NCBI GenBank assembly: GCA_905221605.1 | Contig: CAJNDS010002496.1 | Coordinates: forward strand, 288,501 to 352,500 | Length of the DNA stretch: 64,000 bases | Source of the DNA: Symbiodinium natans | Lineage: Eukaryota; Sar; Dinophyceae; Suessiales; Symbiodiniaceae | Direction of reading: 5' to 3' | Shown here: in pieces, positions 20,085-30,100 of the stretch | How the letters are laid out: each line of letters begins with the position of its first letter | Numbering within the stretch: the first letter of the stretch is position 1 | Translations under genes and position numbers: made by a program | The notes under the pieces: model-generated | Seen by the model: the letters and a program-made list of their open reading frames with translations, nothing else | What the model was told of the DNA's origin: nothing | Databases searched by the model: none

Positions 20085-20292
20085 TTCTATAAGTATGGGG
20101 GCCTTGGCCAGCAATGCTGCTTCTGGAAAGGTGCCAAAAGTCGACGAGGAGCAAGCTTTGGAGCCTCTCACGGGTCGAGTCATCTCAAGTGCTCTCTGCG
20201 CCATGTGCCATGTGCATGTGTTCCATTTCCATGCCAGGATCCGGAAGACGACAATGCTGAGTCCTTGTTTTTTGTGGACACGGGCGGCATGC
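20085..20292 (+). CDS. Two short exons (MGALASNAASGKVPKVDEEQALEPLTG; DPEDDNAESLFFVDTGGM)
   Basis: About 20085-20176 reads SMGALASNAASGKVPKVDE, then EQALEPLTGRV. 20239-20292 starts after CCAG and reads DPEDDNAESLFFVDTGGM. Both are low-complexity and acidic, like the 19.5-kb exon. Confidence 0.45.
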
Positions 20293-20517
20293 ACTGAGAC
20301 GGACGATCACGGATGGCCCCGTGCCCATGGCAGCCAGCAGGAAGTGCCCAAAACGTTCCCTAGGCGCCGACGGCACAGGGATGCACAGCAGTTCAAAGCA
20401 ACTGACACGTGGCTTTCGGGGAGCCCCGACAGACACAAAAGAAGGAGCTGCGATGAGCCAAGCATAGCCAAGCATAGCCAAGCTGCACCCTGCACACGCA
20501 TTCTTGTCACAGTATGT

Positions 20518-20568
20518 TGCAGCATTGTTGCAGCATTGTTGCAGCATTGTTGCAGCAATGTTGCAGCA
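20518..20568 (+). repeat. 12-bp tandem repeat (GCAGCATTGTTG)
   Basis: About four copies with small drift to GCAGCAATGTTG. Confidence 0.9.
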
Positions 20569-21151
20569 ATGTCACCATCAGCTTTGCTCTCTTGCACTTG
20601 CTCAGCTTCTGGGCCTTCAAAAGATTTCAAACGCTTGCTGACCCCCATGAGTCGAGTTTAAGCCTCTCATGCTTATGACCTCCCCGGGGGGGGCGAATGA
20701 CTGCCGCAGAATGTCAGAATGTCACCAGATTTCCGAGCAACTTCCTCTCCCGTTCAGCCTTGGGAGTCCAAGCTTGTGAATGCTTTGGGTTGATTTGATT
20801 TAACCTTCTGCTGATTCTACTGCTATCTTGAATCTGCCCAAGAGCAAATTTCTGAAACTTGGCAACGCCAGCTTGGGCATTAGCCCTCCCCTAGCCATAA
20901 GGTCAATGCACAAGTGGCCAGCAACACTTGCCGGATGTTGCGTTGGCTTAGCCTTGCCAGATCACACCCGCCAAAGGTTTGTGGATGCAAGGTACGTGTG
21001 GGCACTGGCGATGTTTCTTCTCAAGCTTTGCAGCGGCGGTTTTTGCGCCGGGGGGCTGGCCTGGAGGACCAGCGCTGTCATTTCTGTCAATTAGGCTAAC
21101 AGCAGTCTAACAATTCCAATAGCATAACCATGTTATGCCGCGCCCGAGCGG

Positions 21152-21830
21152 CATGGCCAAAAAAAACAAAGTCCAGCACTCGCGAGGACCAGCGTGCAGC
21201 CATGGGTCTGGTGAGGGGTCTGGCAGGTGATGTTGCGAAACCGGCGAAACCTTTCTTGATCTCCGCCGACATGTTTGATAGCACAGTCAAACGGAAAGCT
21301 GTGATGCAGTTTGATGCAAGCGCGGCGCAGACAGTACCAGCGCAGACAATACCTGCAATGTTACCGAATGTGGTGCTCCAAACGGCCAGAGCTACAGTTT
21401 CTCAGCCGACCGCTGCATCGCCTATGCCGTTCCCTGGACTTCCTGTGCCTGTGACGACAGCAATGACATCTGTTTTCCCTGCGCTGCCTGGGACAGTCGG
21501 GGCTGTTGGGTCTCCTACGGCCCAGGCGTTCCCAGGCGCGGTGACTCAAAGCTGTTCCCCGAAAACCTCGCAGACAGTGGGTGCGTACCCGCTTTCCTCC
21601 AGCTCCTTGACCTCGCCGATTGCCACAAGTTTGCCTTCTGGTGGGAAGGCGCAGGCAATCAGCTGGATGCCTGGCACTCCAATCACTACAAGTGTGCAGC
21701 GACTTCAACCTGTCCGACTTCTTGCTCCGACAGTGATCTGGCAGACACGTCCGACGTCAATCTCTGATATGTCAGCTACTGCCCGTGCCGGCCATGATAT
21801 CTCCCCAAAAGCCTGGCAAGCAGCGTCATG
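21152..21830 (+). CDS. Long Pro/Ala/Thr/Ser-rich exon
   Basis: Open frame of over 200 codons, beginning AWPKKTKSSTREDQRAAMG and GLVRGLAGDVAKPAKPFLIS. It then becomes very rich in P, A, T, S and V (PFPGLPVPVTTAMTSVFPAL). Its frame is kept through biased composition, which supports coding. It could be the disordered C-terminal half of the 18-22 kb gene. No domain is recognised. The part after about 21730 may be past the donor. Confidence 0.55.
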
Positions 21831-21892
21831 ACCTTAGCATGCAGACTCGCCTTCGTGGATGTGTTTGAACGTGTGCCTCCAGTTGTGGCTTT

Positions 21893-22110
21893 AATGCAGA
21901 CTGTACACAGATCCAGGTCAGACCCGCAAAGTCTTGATGGCCTCGAAGGAGTCGAACAACGACTCCCCGAATCGGAGGGACGCATCGATCGCATCATGCG
22001 CACCTCCAGTGCGTGCTTGCCGTCGCGGGTGAGGCTGGCAGCTCGTTCCCGCACAGTACACCCAAGACGACTCCTCCGGCGTCCACGTCGCTCGCGCTCT
22101 GCGGCTGCTC
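21893..22110 (+). CDS. Possible last exons (TDPGQTRKVLMASKESNNDSP...; HSTPKTTPPAS)
   Basis: Frame reading LYTDPGQTRKVLMASKESN, then SPNRRDASIAS, followed in another frame by GSSFPHSTPKTTPPASTS. Supported only by position and composition. Confidence 0.35.
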
Positions 22111-22129
22111 TTTGATCGCAGGACAGACA

Positions 22130-22811
22130 CCAGACAGAGTTTGGGGAAGAGGTTTTGGAGAATTCTGAAATTTTGTGAATTTCATGATAATTCGTGAACA
22201 CAAGACTCTGCAAGTTGGACGCTTCAGGCCTCTCTCCATGTCTCTCAGGTCATTGGCCCCCTCCCTTCTCTGAGTTCTCGGGAAACTCCCTTCCCGCACG
22301 ACTGTACGGGCATTCACGGGCAGCACCGGCACTGTTGTTTGACTGTTGGTTGTATCAATTTGTCTCAATTTGTATCATCACTTTGTACTAGCGTTGTCAG
22401 AGCTAATGGCTTAATGGCCTGCTACTACAAGTCTTGCACAGGTCTTGGCTGAAGTGTTAATCCCACTGTTATCTATCACAAGACACGCAGAACGAGATGT
22501 GAGTTGCATCGTGTCTCTGGTACATTGCTGCACATGTTGATCGTCGCCGAGTCCTTGCATTGATTCCCTGACTCTTCGTGATGCCATGCCGGCAGAGCTT
22601 GATCGGACTTTGCTACACTGAATCCTCGAGCGCTTGATAACCCTTCCTCAGCCATGGAGAATGATGTGATCTTCGCTGTAGCAGTTTGTCTTGTTTGCTA
22701 AGCCAAGCTGAGAAATACTAAATTATCATGTTGGAGCGGAATTGTCCAATCAACGCTCATCGTACAGCTGTTAAGTTAATTTAGCTTTAACGGGCGTCAT
22801 TCAGCATGCGG

Positions 22812-22895
<84 letters not shown>

Positions 22896-23230
22896 TCTGG
22901 CAGCCAAGGTCAGTTGGCATGACCATGCCACCCCAAGTGTCGCACATCCTTGCATCTCAACGGCAATTGGTGATGTGCGGACACGCTGAGCCACTAAGTT
23001 TCGTTGTTGCGCAATGGCTGCTAAGGGGACGTGTATATACAAAACTGCCTAGCTCCGGCCCCAGTGGCATACCGAAGATACCGTGTCTCGGACTACGCGG
23101 TGGGCTGCGCATGGAGTCTAAGTCTGCCACTTGCGCTTCAGGCCGGCCAGTTTGCAGAAAAGTCCAGCTCTCCGCTGCGTGCGCAGCATGGCACTTCCGA
23201 GGCTCCCGAAGTTAAGCGGAGCAGCAGTGG
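22130..23230. other. Intergenic or UTR stretch with a long GT microsatellite
   Basis: No convincing exon. Contains the GT run at 22813-22892. Confidence 0.5.
22813..22892 (+). repeat. GT dinucleotide microsatellite, about 39 copies
   Basis: Nearly perfect (GT)n run of about 80 nt. Confidence 0.98.
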
Positions 23231-23233
23231 AAG

Positions 23234-23398
23234 GGCAAACGGTGCTGCGGATTATTGCGGAGTATTCCGGATGCATTCAGAGAATGAGGTGCTGGTCTGG
23301 CACTGCAAACATCCACATGGCCTCTTCTCGATGTTCTCCCTGGCGCTTGGTCACATGGAGACCTGTGAGAAGACGGGCACAGCTTTGATTGTGGACTG
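23234..23398 (+). CDS. GT23-like exon: VLVWHCKHPHGLFS...TGTALIVDW
   Basis: Frame ENEVLVWHCKHPHGLFSM, then ALGHMETCEKTGTALIVDW, ending at GACTG/GT (phase 2). NodZ and relatives have a like segment ending T-G-R-x-L-x-I-D-W. The left border may be later than 23234. Confidence 0.65.
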
Positions 23399-26300
23399 GT
23401 GCCTTCCTTACACGGAGAAAGTAGCTCCACCCAGATGTGCAGCAAGTTGTTGGCGAAGCATACTGGAGCATACTGGAACATACAGCTGAGGTCTTCTGAA
23501 GAGTTGCTGTACAGAGGTCCTCCTGAGGAGCCCAATGCCGCTTCCCTGCAGTTGGGTGTCACAAGTTGGATATCTATATAAACTCCATTCAGCTGCCTCT
23601 CCCAATCCCTCATCCCTCAGCTGTCTTGATGTGCATGAGAATCATGTCATGAGACTTGGTCGTGGGGTCATAAGATTGATAATTCGGCCGTGACTTCAAG
23701 TCTGAGCTTACTATCGCTGGCAATCCTATGTTGCGCGATCTCTTTGTGTTCCAACTACGGTCTAAATAAAGACCGCGATGCTGGCACTGTAAGACAATAT
23801 TGCCGCAACCAAGACCGGGTCATCTACCAAAACAAGCTCATGACCCCGAATGTAGTAGCCACAGCAATGCAGCACAGCACAAGTATGCTGATGACCTTCA
23901 TTCACTTGCCGCGAAGCTGATGACGCAGAAGTGAGCAAAGTACAATCTTGTTGTAGCATGTTGTAGCATGCTGCAGCATGCTGCGCATGCTGCAGCATGC
24001 TGCAGCATGTTGCAGCATTCTGCAGGATGCTGCAGCATGTTGCAGCCCGGCATCAGGTTTGGAACGCATTCTTCTGCCAGCCTGCTGAGCTGAAGATGTC
24101 TCCGCAGGTATCGGGAGCATGTTGGATGGTTGTGACGTGTTCTTTGTCTTCGAACCGTTTCTTGGATTTGTTTTTTACACGAGAGGCCCTGCGCAGTGCG
24201 CTGTGTGCTGGACGGCCCCTCTGCTACACTTGCCATCCAGCATCCGGTTGATCTCAGCCCGCAATCAGCGACACGTCCTGTCAGGTATAAGGAAACCAGC
24301 AGCCAACGAGTAGTCTATGGAAAGTACAAGGGTGTCATCCAGGACGTTCAAATGACCTTGATGGGTTTCAACGAGCAAGCTCACAGACGTATGATGTAGG
24401 GAAGCTTAGGGAAGGATCCCGGCCCAGTTTTCTTCACATCGCCTGCTGTTGCAATTGAGCAAGAAATGAGCAATAATGAGACTTGGCAGAGGACTACGGG
24501 GGCATCCCGCAGCAGCAGGCGGCCCAAGGCCGTGCCTTGTGCAAGCGGAACCTCCTCTTGCGCCCAAGGCTGGGCAAAGAGCAGGGGGGCAAAACATGTG
24601 GTGGGGCAGGGCCTTTAAGCCTTTTTGAAAGCACTGCAGCAATAAACGAACAGCACTTCCCAAGTACAATTTGTCAGGTCATTCCAAATCCTTAGGTTCA
24701 GCACCCACGATGAACCAACCATCAGAACATCCGTCACATCATTCGCCTTTTTCTTTGTTGCCGGTTCGTGCGCCCGATCATATTCTGATTATTCTGTCAG
24801 ACCAATCCAGACCATGAGTCACCTCATGTATGTCGGATCATGCGACACATGTTGCTTGACAAAGTGCGCCAGCCGTCCGGCGAAAGTTCGACAACGCTCG
24901 GATTAGCGTGGCCCCAAATTGCGAGAGCATGTCTGCAGCGTGCAGCCAGATTCGTCAGCAAAGAACAAAGGACTACTCTGCTCTGGCCAGCGTGCGCGCG
25001 GGGGAGGGTCCACCTGAGAATCAAGGGTTTGCATCCTGAAAGGGCATCATGATTCTTCAGAGCCTGTGTCACGTGCTTCATTCAATGATTTCAATGCAAC
25101 ATGTGTTGTCGGAATCATGCGGTTCAAACGCGCCATACGTCCAGAATCACAATGTCGTCGAGTTAGCGTGTCCAGTTCATTCAGTAGTGCATGCGCGCAA
25201 AAACCATCAACAACCTTACCTGAAGGCATTCCTACATTCGTTCAATCACTACTAGACCACAAGAATGCATAATTGGCACAAATGCATTCTTGCACTCACT
25301 TCAGAGACCTGCCTCGCAGAGGCAGACAAACAAGACATCCATTCATGCTGTACACACATGCTGGTGACCGCAGTGGATCTATTGGCCACAATTCCTCTCA
25401 ACAGAACAATGCTGCTGTTCTAGATGGCTGTGGCAAGTCGCAAACAGGCGAGCCTGATTTAGATGATGGACTAAGCCATAACACTTTTGAATCTCTTCCG
25501 ATCTAAATTTCCTCTCGCATGCACTGCGGTGAATGCCACCGCGCCCGAAGCAGCTCCGCGAATAGCGGCATTCCAGGCACCGAAGTAGCTCGATGAGCGA
25601 TTCTGAGAATACAGGTGCTCATGCGGAAGCCCATCTTCCCAAGCACGAAATGAAGGCTAAGCCGGCTAAGCAAAACAGACCCTGCAATGTCCGGCCATGT
25701 CACACACCGCAACTTTCAGCGGATGACAACAGGCCATCTGTTTAGAAAGGCCTGGGTACGAACAACAAGTACGGGTGAGAGTGTCGTACTGCGGGTTGGC
25801 GAGTGTTCACATTGCTGGAGGTGGGAAAAGGTGGGAAAAGAATTAACATGCCTGCATCAAGTACGTGTGAGGTTTCAGCGGAAGCTTCAAGATGCCATAG
25901 ACTCGCTGCCATCTGGGCGCCGATTGGCAGCCGGAATCTCGGCGTCGGTATCTCCACACATCCGGGCTCCCACGTCTGCCAAGGTCCACATACGACGCAG
26001 CGACAAGGCCTGTGAGGCCGCCGCCAACTTCGAACTTTCAGACGAGGGTCTCAAACAGCGCATCATCCAGCAGCCAGATTCTCAGCTGAGATTGCAGGTC
26101 GGGCAGGTCGGGGTCTGACCGGCTTCCGGTGCAATACGGTGCAGGTGCGCAGCTTGGTGCATGGACGGCGTGCTCCTCTGCACCGACGATGCATCCCTGA
26201 AGCAGCGCCTCACTGATGCCTTGGAGCCCGCAGGTCAGCAACTCAGCTCTCAGCAAATCTCAGCAACCCATTCCAAGTTCCTCCAAGTTCCTCCTACTTG

Positions 26301-26680
26301 CCCGTGTAAGGCCTGATGCGATAGCAACCCGAGGCTTGTCCGTCTCCACGTACAACTCTACGTTGCCCTCAGACAATAGCAAGGCGCCAGGGGAAAAGTA
26401 GAAGTCGCAGCATGGTGAGCTGGACACATCAGCGGCAACATGTTGCTTTCTGTCGTTTCGTGACATGTGTGATCCGATAGAGGGTTCTGCGGGGTGACAA
26501 GTGTCAAACCAACAGAATGACAAAAGCGGTCTCACTGGGAGGCAGTTCACTTCGACAAGACTGTGGATGCGTACAAAAAAGCAGAGGTCTGTTTTGTGAC
26601 ATGTGTCTCCTCAAGATCTGGCTCGTCACTCAAACAGGATGTGGTGATGGAGGCTTTTTTGATGGCAAGAGGCTGTCACG
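23234..26680 (+). CDS. Split gene for a FUT8/NodZ-like (GT23-type) fucosyltransferase-fold protein
   Basis: Plus-strand exons carry the family's landmarks in order. The N-terminal Rossmann segment is HPHGLFSMFSLALGHMETCE plus GTALIVDW. Next come VWNAFFCQPAEL and LDGCDVFFVFEPF. The sugar-nucleotide motif is V-H-I-R-R-S-D-K with E-A following. Then DGVLLCTDDASLKQRL, and finally CFVTCVSSRSGSSLKQDVVMEAF. In FUT8 the matching motifs are H-V-R-R-T-D-K, V-Y-x-A-T-D-D and a later S-S motif. Known members move fucose from GDP-fucose onto glycans in the Golgi (FUT8) or onto Nod factors (NodZ). Substrate and location here are unknown. The first exon, the borders and the stop are not fixed. Confidence is high for the fold and low for the exact model. 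Confidence 0.65.
23950..24045 (+). repeat. TGCAGCATGC minisatellite in a presumed intron
   Basis: About nine imperfect 10-12-bp units (TGTAGCATG, TGCAGCATGC). It is rich in GCATGC palindromes. Confidence 0.85.
24057..24093 (+). CDS. GT23-like exon: VWNAFFCQPAEL
   Basis: After CATCAG the frame reads VWNAFFCQPAEL. This resembles the N-x-W-x-x-F-F-x-x-P stretch that follows the I-D-W segment in NodZ-type enzymes. Confidence 0.5.
24108..24396 (+). CDS. GT23-like exons: LDGCDVFFVFEPFLGF and YKETSSQRVVYGKYKGVIQD
   Basis: The first piece (about 24108-24160) reads IGSMLDGCDVFFVFEPFLG. The second (about 24180-24396) is another open frame, with GPSATLAIQHPVDLSPQ and KYKGVIQDVQMTLMGFNEQA. A small intron or frame change lies between them near 24160-24185. 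Confidence 0.45.
25860..26096 (+). CDS. GT23-like exon(s) with VHIRRSDK motif
   Basis: Reads VRFQRKLQDAIDSLPSGRRL, then a junction, then VHIRRSDKACEAAANFELSD. HIRRSDK at 25987-26004 is the best diagnostic motif, matching FUT8 H-V-R-R-T-D-K, which binds the GDP phosphates. A 36-nt GT-AG segment (about 25948-25983) sits just before VHIRR. It is in frame, so it may be a mini-intron or be translated. Confidence 0.6.
26144..26231 (+). CDS. GT23-like exon: MDGVLLCTDDASLKQRLTDAL
   Basis: After GTGCAG the frame reads CAAWCMDGVLLCTDDASLKQ, the counterpart of the FUT8 V-Y-x-A-T-D-D-P-x-L-L-K-E segment. Ends at CCCGCAG/GT. Confidence 0.65.
26542..26680 (+). CDS. GT23-like exon: VHFDKTVDAYKKAEVCFVTCVSSRSGSS...
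   Basis: Follows GGGAG/G. It reads AVHFDKTVDAYKKAEVCFVT, then VSSRSGSSLKQDVVMEAFLM. The S-S-R-S-G-S-S segment after a buried strand matches the acceptor/nucleotide-side motif of GT23 enzymes. Confidence 0.6.
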
Positions 26681-27062
26681 GCTTACTCTCGACGTTTTCG
26701 CCTTGGCACTGATGCTCACACTGAGTTGCAGCTGCGTGAGTTCAGGTCTGAGCAATTGAAGACTATCGCCATTGGGCCATTGGGCGCTGAGGTACTCAAA
26801 TGTGTCAGCTGCTGTCGTTTACCTCAGCCACGACAAATACCCGTGCCCCTTAAACCCAGAGAGACGTTCAGAGTTGTTGCAGCCTGCAGTCTGTCGCAAA
26901 CTCGGTTTTCAAGCAGTTTTGCCACCGAATGGCAGCAATGCAGCACCATGCGGCACCATGCGGCACCACCGCTTCTTGCGCATTCAACACGAGTGAGAGG
27001 TACACAACATTCTGGGATCCACTGGAGCCTCTGGCCAATCAGCCTGCAGGCCTTAGCTGCTA

Positions 27063-27125
27063 GCTCTTGATATGCAGGCCAAAGAGCTCCTATCCGTGCA
27101 ATTGTGCCATGGAGGACAAGACTGA
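27063..27125 (+). repeat. 63-bp segment also present at 45498-45560
   Basis: Two mismatches between the copies. One frame reads MQAKELLSVQLCHGGQD, so it may be a captured exon fragment. The second copy touches the left edge of the second large duplicate. Confidence 0.85.
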
Positions 27126-27129
27126 GGAG

Positions 27130-30100
27130 GCCCGAGATCCTCTGCCCGGCCAAGGCTTATTAGGCTTCGCACATGCCGGCGGATCACATTCGATCACACA
27201 CAGGCTGTCACATCCAGTAACATGATGTCACTTGTCCTAGGGTCCAGGCCTGTAGTCTACGATCCGCAAGTTGCCTAAGATTTCGTGATCATCTTTGAAG
27301 CATCCTTGCCATGAAGTTGCTGATGGAAATGTGCTTGCTCATCATTCTCTGTCGCTTCGCTGCGGCACCCTGCATGGCATCCTTCCATGATCTGCACTGT
27401 GAAGATGGCACCATATTACACCACATCGCATAGATGTAGATGCAAATAGATTCATATAATCATGAACTCAGTCGACAGTTGCTAGACTGGATCATGCTGC
27501 ATTGAGTTTTTGTTTTTTGGGGTGAACCGCTCGAAGTTGGTCTGGATTTTCCACGGGTTGACTCAGACAGCTGAATCAACCACCCTACAAGGCATGCCAT
27601 GAAGTGACCGTCTTGTGGAGCGATGAACATGGCTTTATATGGCTTTGAAAGTGATTGACGCCGAAGTGGCATGCTTGCTTTTCGAGATTGGGTGGCTAGA
27701 CTTCGCGTCACCTGCCTGCCAATGCCAATTCGAAGTATGGGTTTGCATACCGGCTGTTCCAGCCCATGCCTGCAACAAGTATTTATTGTGCTGCATCAGA
27801 TCAGCGGCACATGCTCTCAATGCGAGTCGTGCTGATGCCCGATGTGGAGTCCTCCCATCCAGGTGAGAGGCTCTAGGCAGAGTTACATGCGCGCTCACTG
27901 TGAAGCACTGTGATACTCATAACCGTTATGACTGGCTGAACTCCTGTACTGGTGCAAGCGTCAGTGTACGTTAGTATTCCGCCATCTTTCAATATCGCAT
28001 GTATCAACAGAACCTTCATGCCCAGTCCACCTAGGAGAATCCTGTGTGGCATACAAAGACTGACACATACAAGACCTGCTCGTTGGCTTATCAAAAAGTA
28101 TGTGCCGCATGGCTTCTAAGTTGAAGGTCGCAAATGCGTGAGGCGACCTTGCAGCGACATCGTCATTCCGTCGCGCAGCGAAGGGCTCTGACATCGTGTC
28201 ATCATAATGTCGGGCTTGTCGACCTTGCAGCGAGATGTTGCGGCGGTGGAGCAGGTCGAGCCTTGAGGGTGTTGAGGCAGTTTGAGGTAACATTTGAGAC
28301 TCTGTCCAAATCTGTCGAGTTTGGAGGCGCTCTCCACAGAGATCCATCGGTGCAGCACCGAGAGACCCATGGCTTGACATGCCTGTGCCTGCCGGAGCAG
28401 TTTTTTCAAGAGAATTTCGAGGCGCAGTGACTTGGAGGAGCGACTCTCCGCACAAGCCCGAAACCGAGCGGCAGCGCTTAAAACATACAAGTATCAAAGA
28501 AGAATTTGCAAAGTGGACGGCGCATTCTGGCCGCGCCTGCTGAGAAATCACGCGCCCGATGAAGGTGAGTTCGGAGGTGCGCGCTGCAATTCGCAAAGCA
28601 GCAGGACACCTGCGGCCTTCGGTCGTTTGCCCTTGTTCATGCTCAGCTCTTGTACATCTCTCTACTGAGGAGCCATTGAGGAGCAGCTGTCCTTTGGATA
28701 CCGTCGACACGTGGACGATGTGAGGAGCAACCTGCCTTGAACATCCTTGAACACTCTTGTCGACATGCTGCTACACTCTAGCTACACTTGAGCTATGCAG
28801 CCTATGCGCACCGAAGTACTCGGCTACTCGCGTTGGAGCGCTCGCTGGGGGTACTTCGACAATGCCAGGAGACAGAGGCGCGTATGCGCACTCTTATGTG
28901 CACGAGATGCACGAGCACGTTATCAGTAATGCTGGCAGGCTGCCAAACCAGACCTGCTTGCCATGGGTGTGAGCAGTTCGAGCCACTTGGTTTGCTTGAG
29001 TTATGCCAAGTCCTGCTCGTCCCATCGACTGCGTTCGTAAGAAAACTTCAGGTGGATGTGATCGACAGATCGCCCGGCTGGAAACGCGTGTGGCGACGCG
29101 GGGCCCTTTGCTGATTCAGTGTGTTCGTGGTGCTGCACAATGGCATTCTCGCCGGGGTCTCGTCACATTCATTGCAAATCGTGCACTCCCTTGGGTCCCG
29201 TGCACTGTTTTGGAGGCAATTCGACACATGATCTCACATTGTTCCTCGTGAAGCCCGTCTTTGGAGAGTGCGTTTTGGAGGGCTCATGGGACCTTGACGG
29301 GCTCTTTGGAGTGCTTTTGGGGCGCTATTGCATAGAGGTAGAGGTTTTGCAGTCAACACAGGCACAATGAGGGATAACTTTTCTTCTTGAGGCGGGAGGT
29401 TAGGCCATCGAGAAGCATGTGGAGCGCGCACGGGACATTTCACAATAAATGCGGATTTTGGACCATGTCGCCTCGAAAGTGATGACCCTCTCGATGATCG
29501 CTGGTACTCGTGCTGCTGCGGGCTTTCGACGATCTTCGATGGAAAAAGTGTGACCTTCTTGAAAAATCTGTGCGTCCATGCACCAACACTCTTGATTTCA
29601 GACCATGTCCCAGTGGCAGTTGACCCCCTCCATGGGAGTCTCCAAGCACCAGATCAAAACTGGTTTACGGCATTGCCAAGTTGCGATACGCCCTGTTCTC
29701 TACCATCTGCACTCCTAAACTTATGAACTGGGTAAAGTTGCGAAACCTGTCCACAGGCCTCGGTTTTCGAACTCAACGCAGCCCAACAAGTCAGCCTGGA
29801 AGCTGGACTGTTCTGTGCGTGCCTGGGACGGTTGAAACACCCTTTTGTACGGAGCGAGCAGAGGCTCCATAAACACGGGTGTACGGGTGTGCATAGATCA
29901 GGCCCTCCTTGCGCCATGTGCGATTCAGAGAGAGAGGAGTACATCGACGACGCGGTGTTGGGTGTAGGTAGTCTGCGATTGAGCTCTTTTGCTCAGCTGC
30001 TGTCGCCTGTCTCGCCAGCAGACACCCGCCAGATCTCGCCAGCCCTCGGGCAATAGCTGCTTGTTTTTTGTTTGTCCACACAGGCTTTCGGCCTGGTGAT

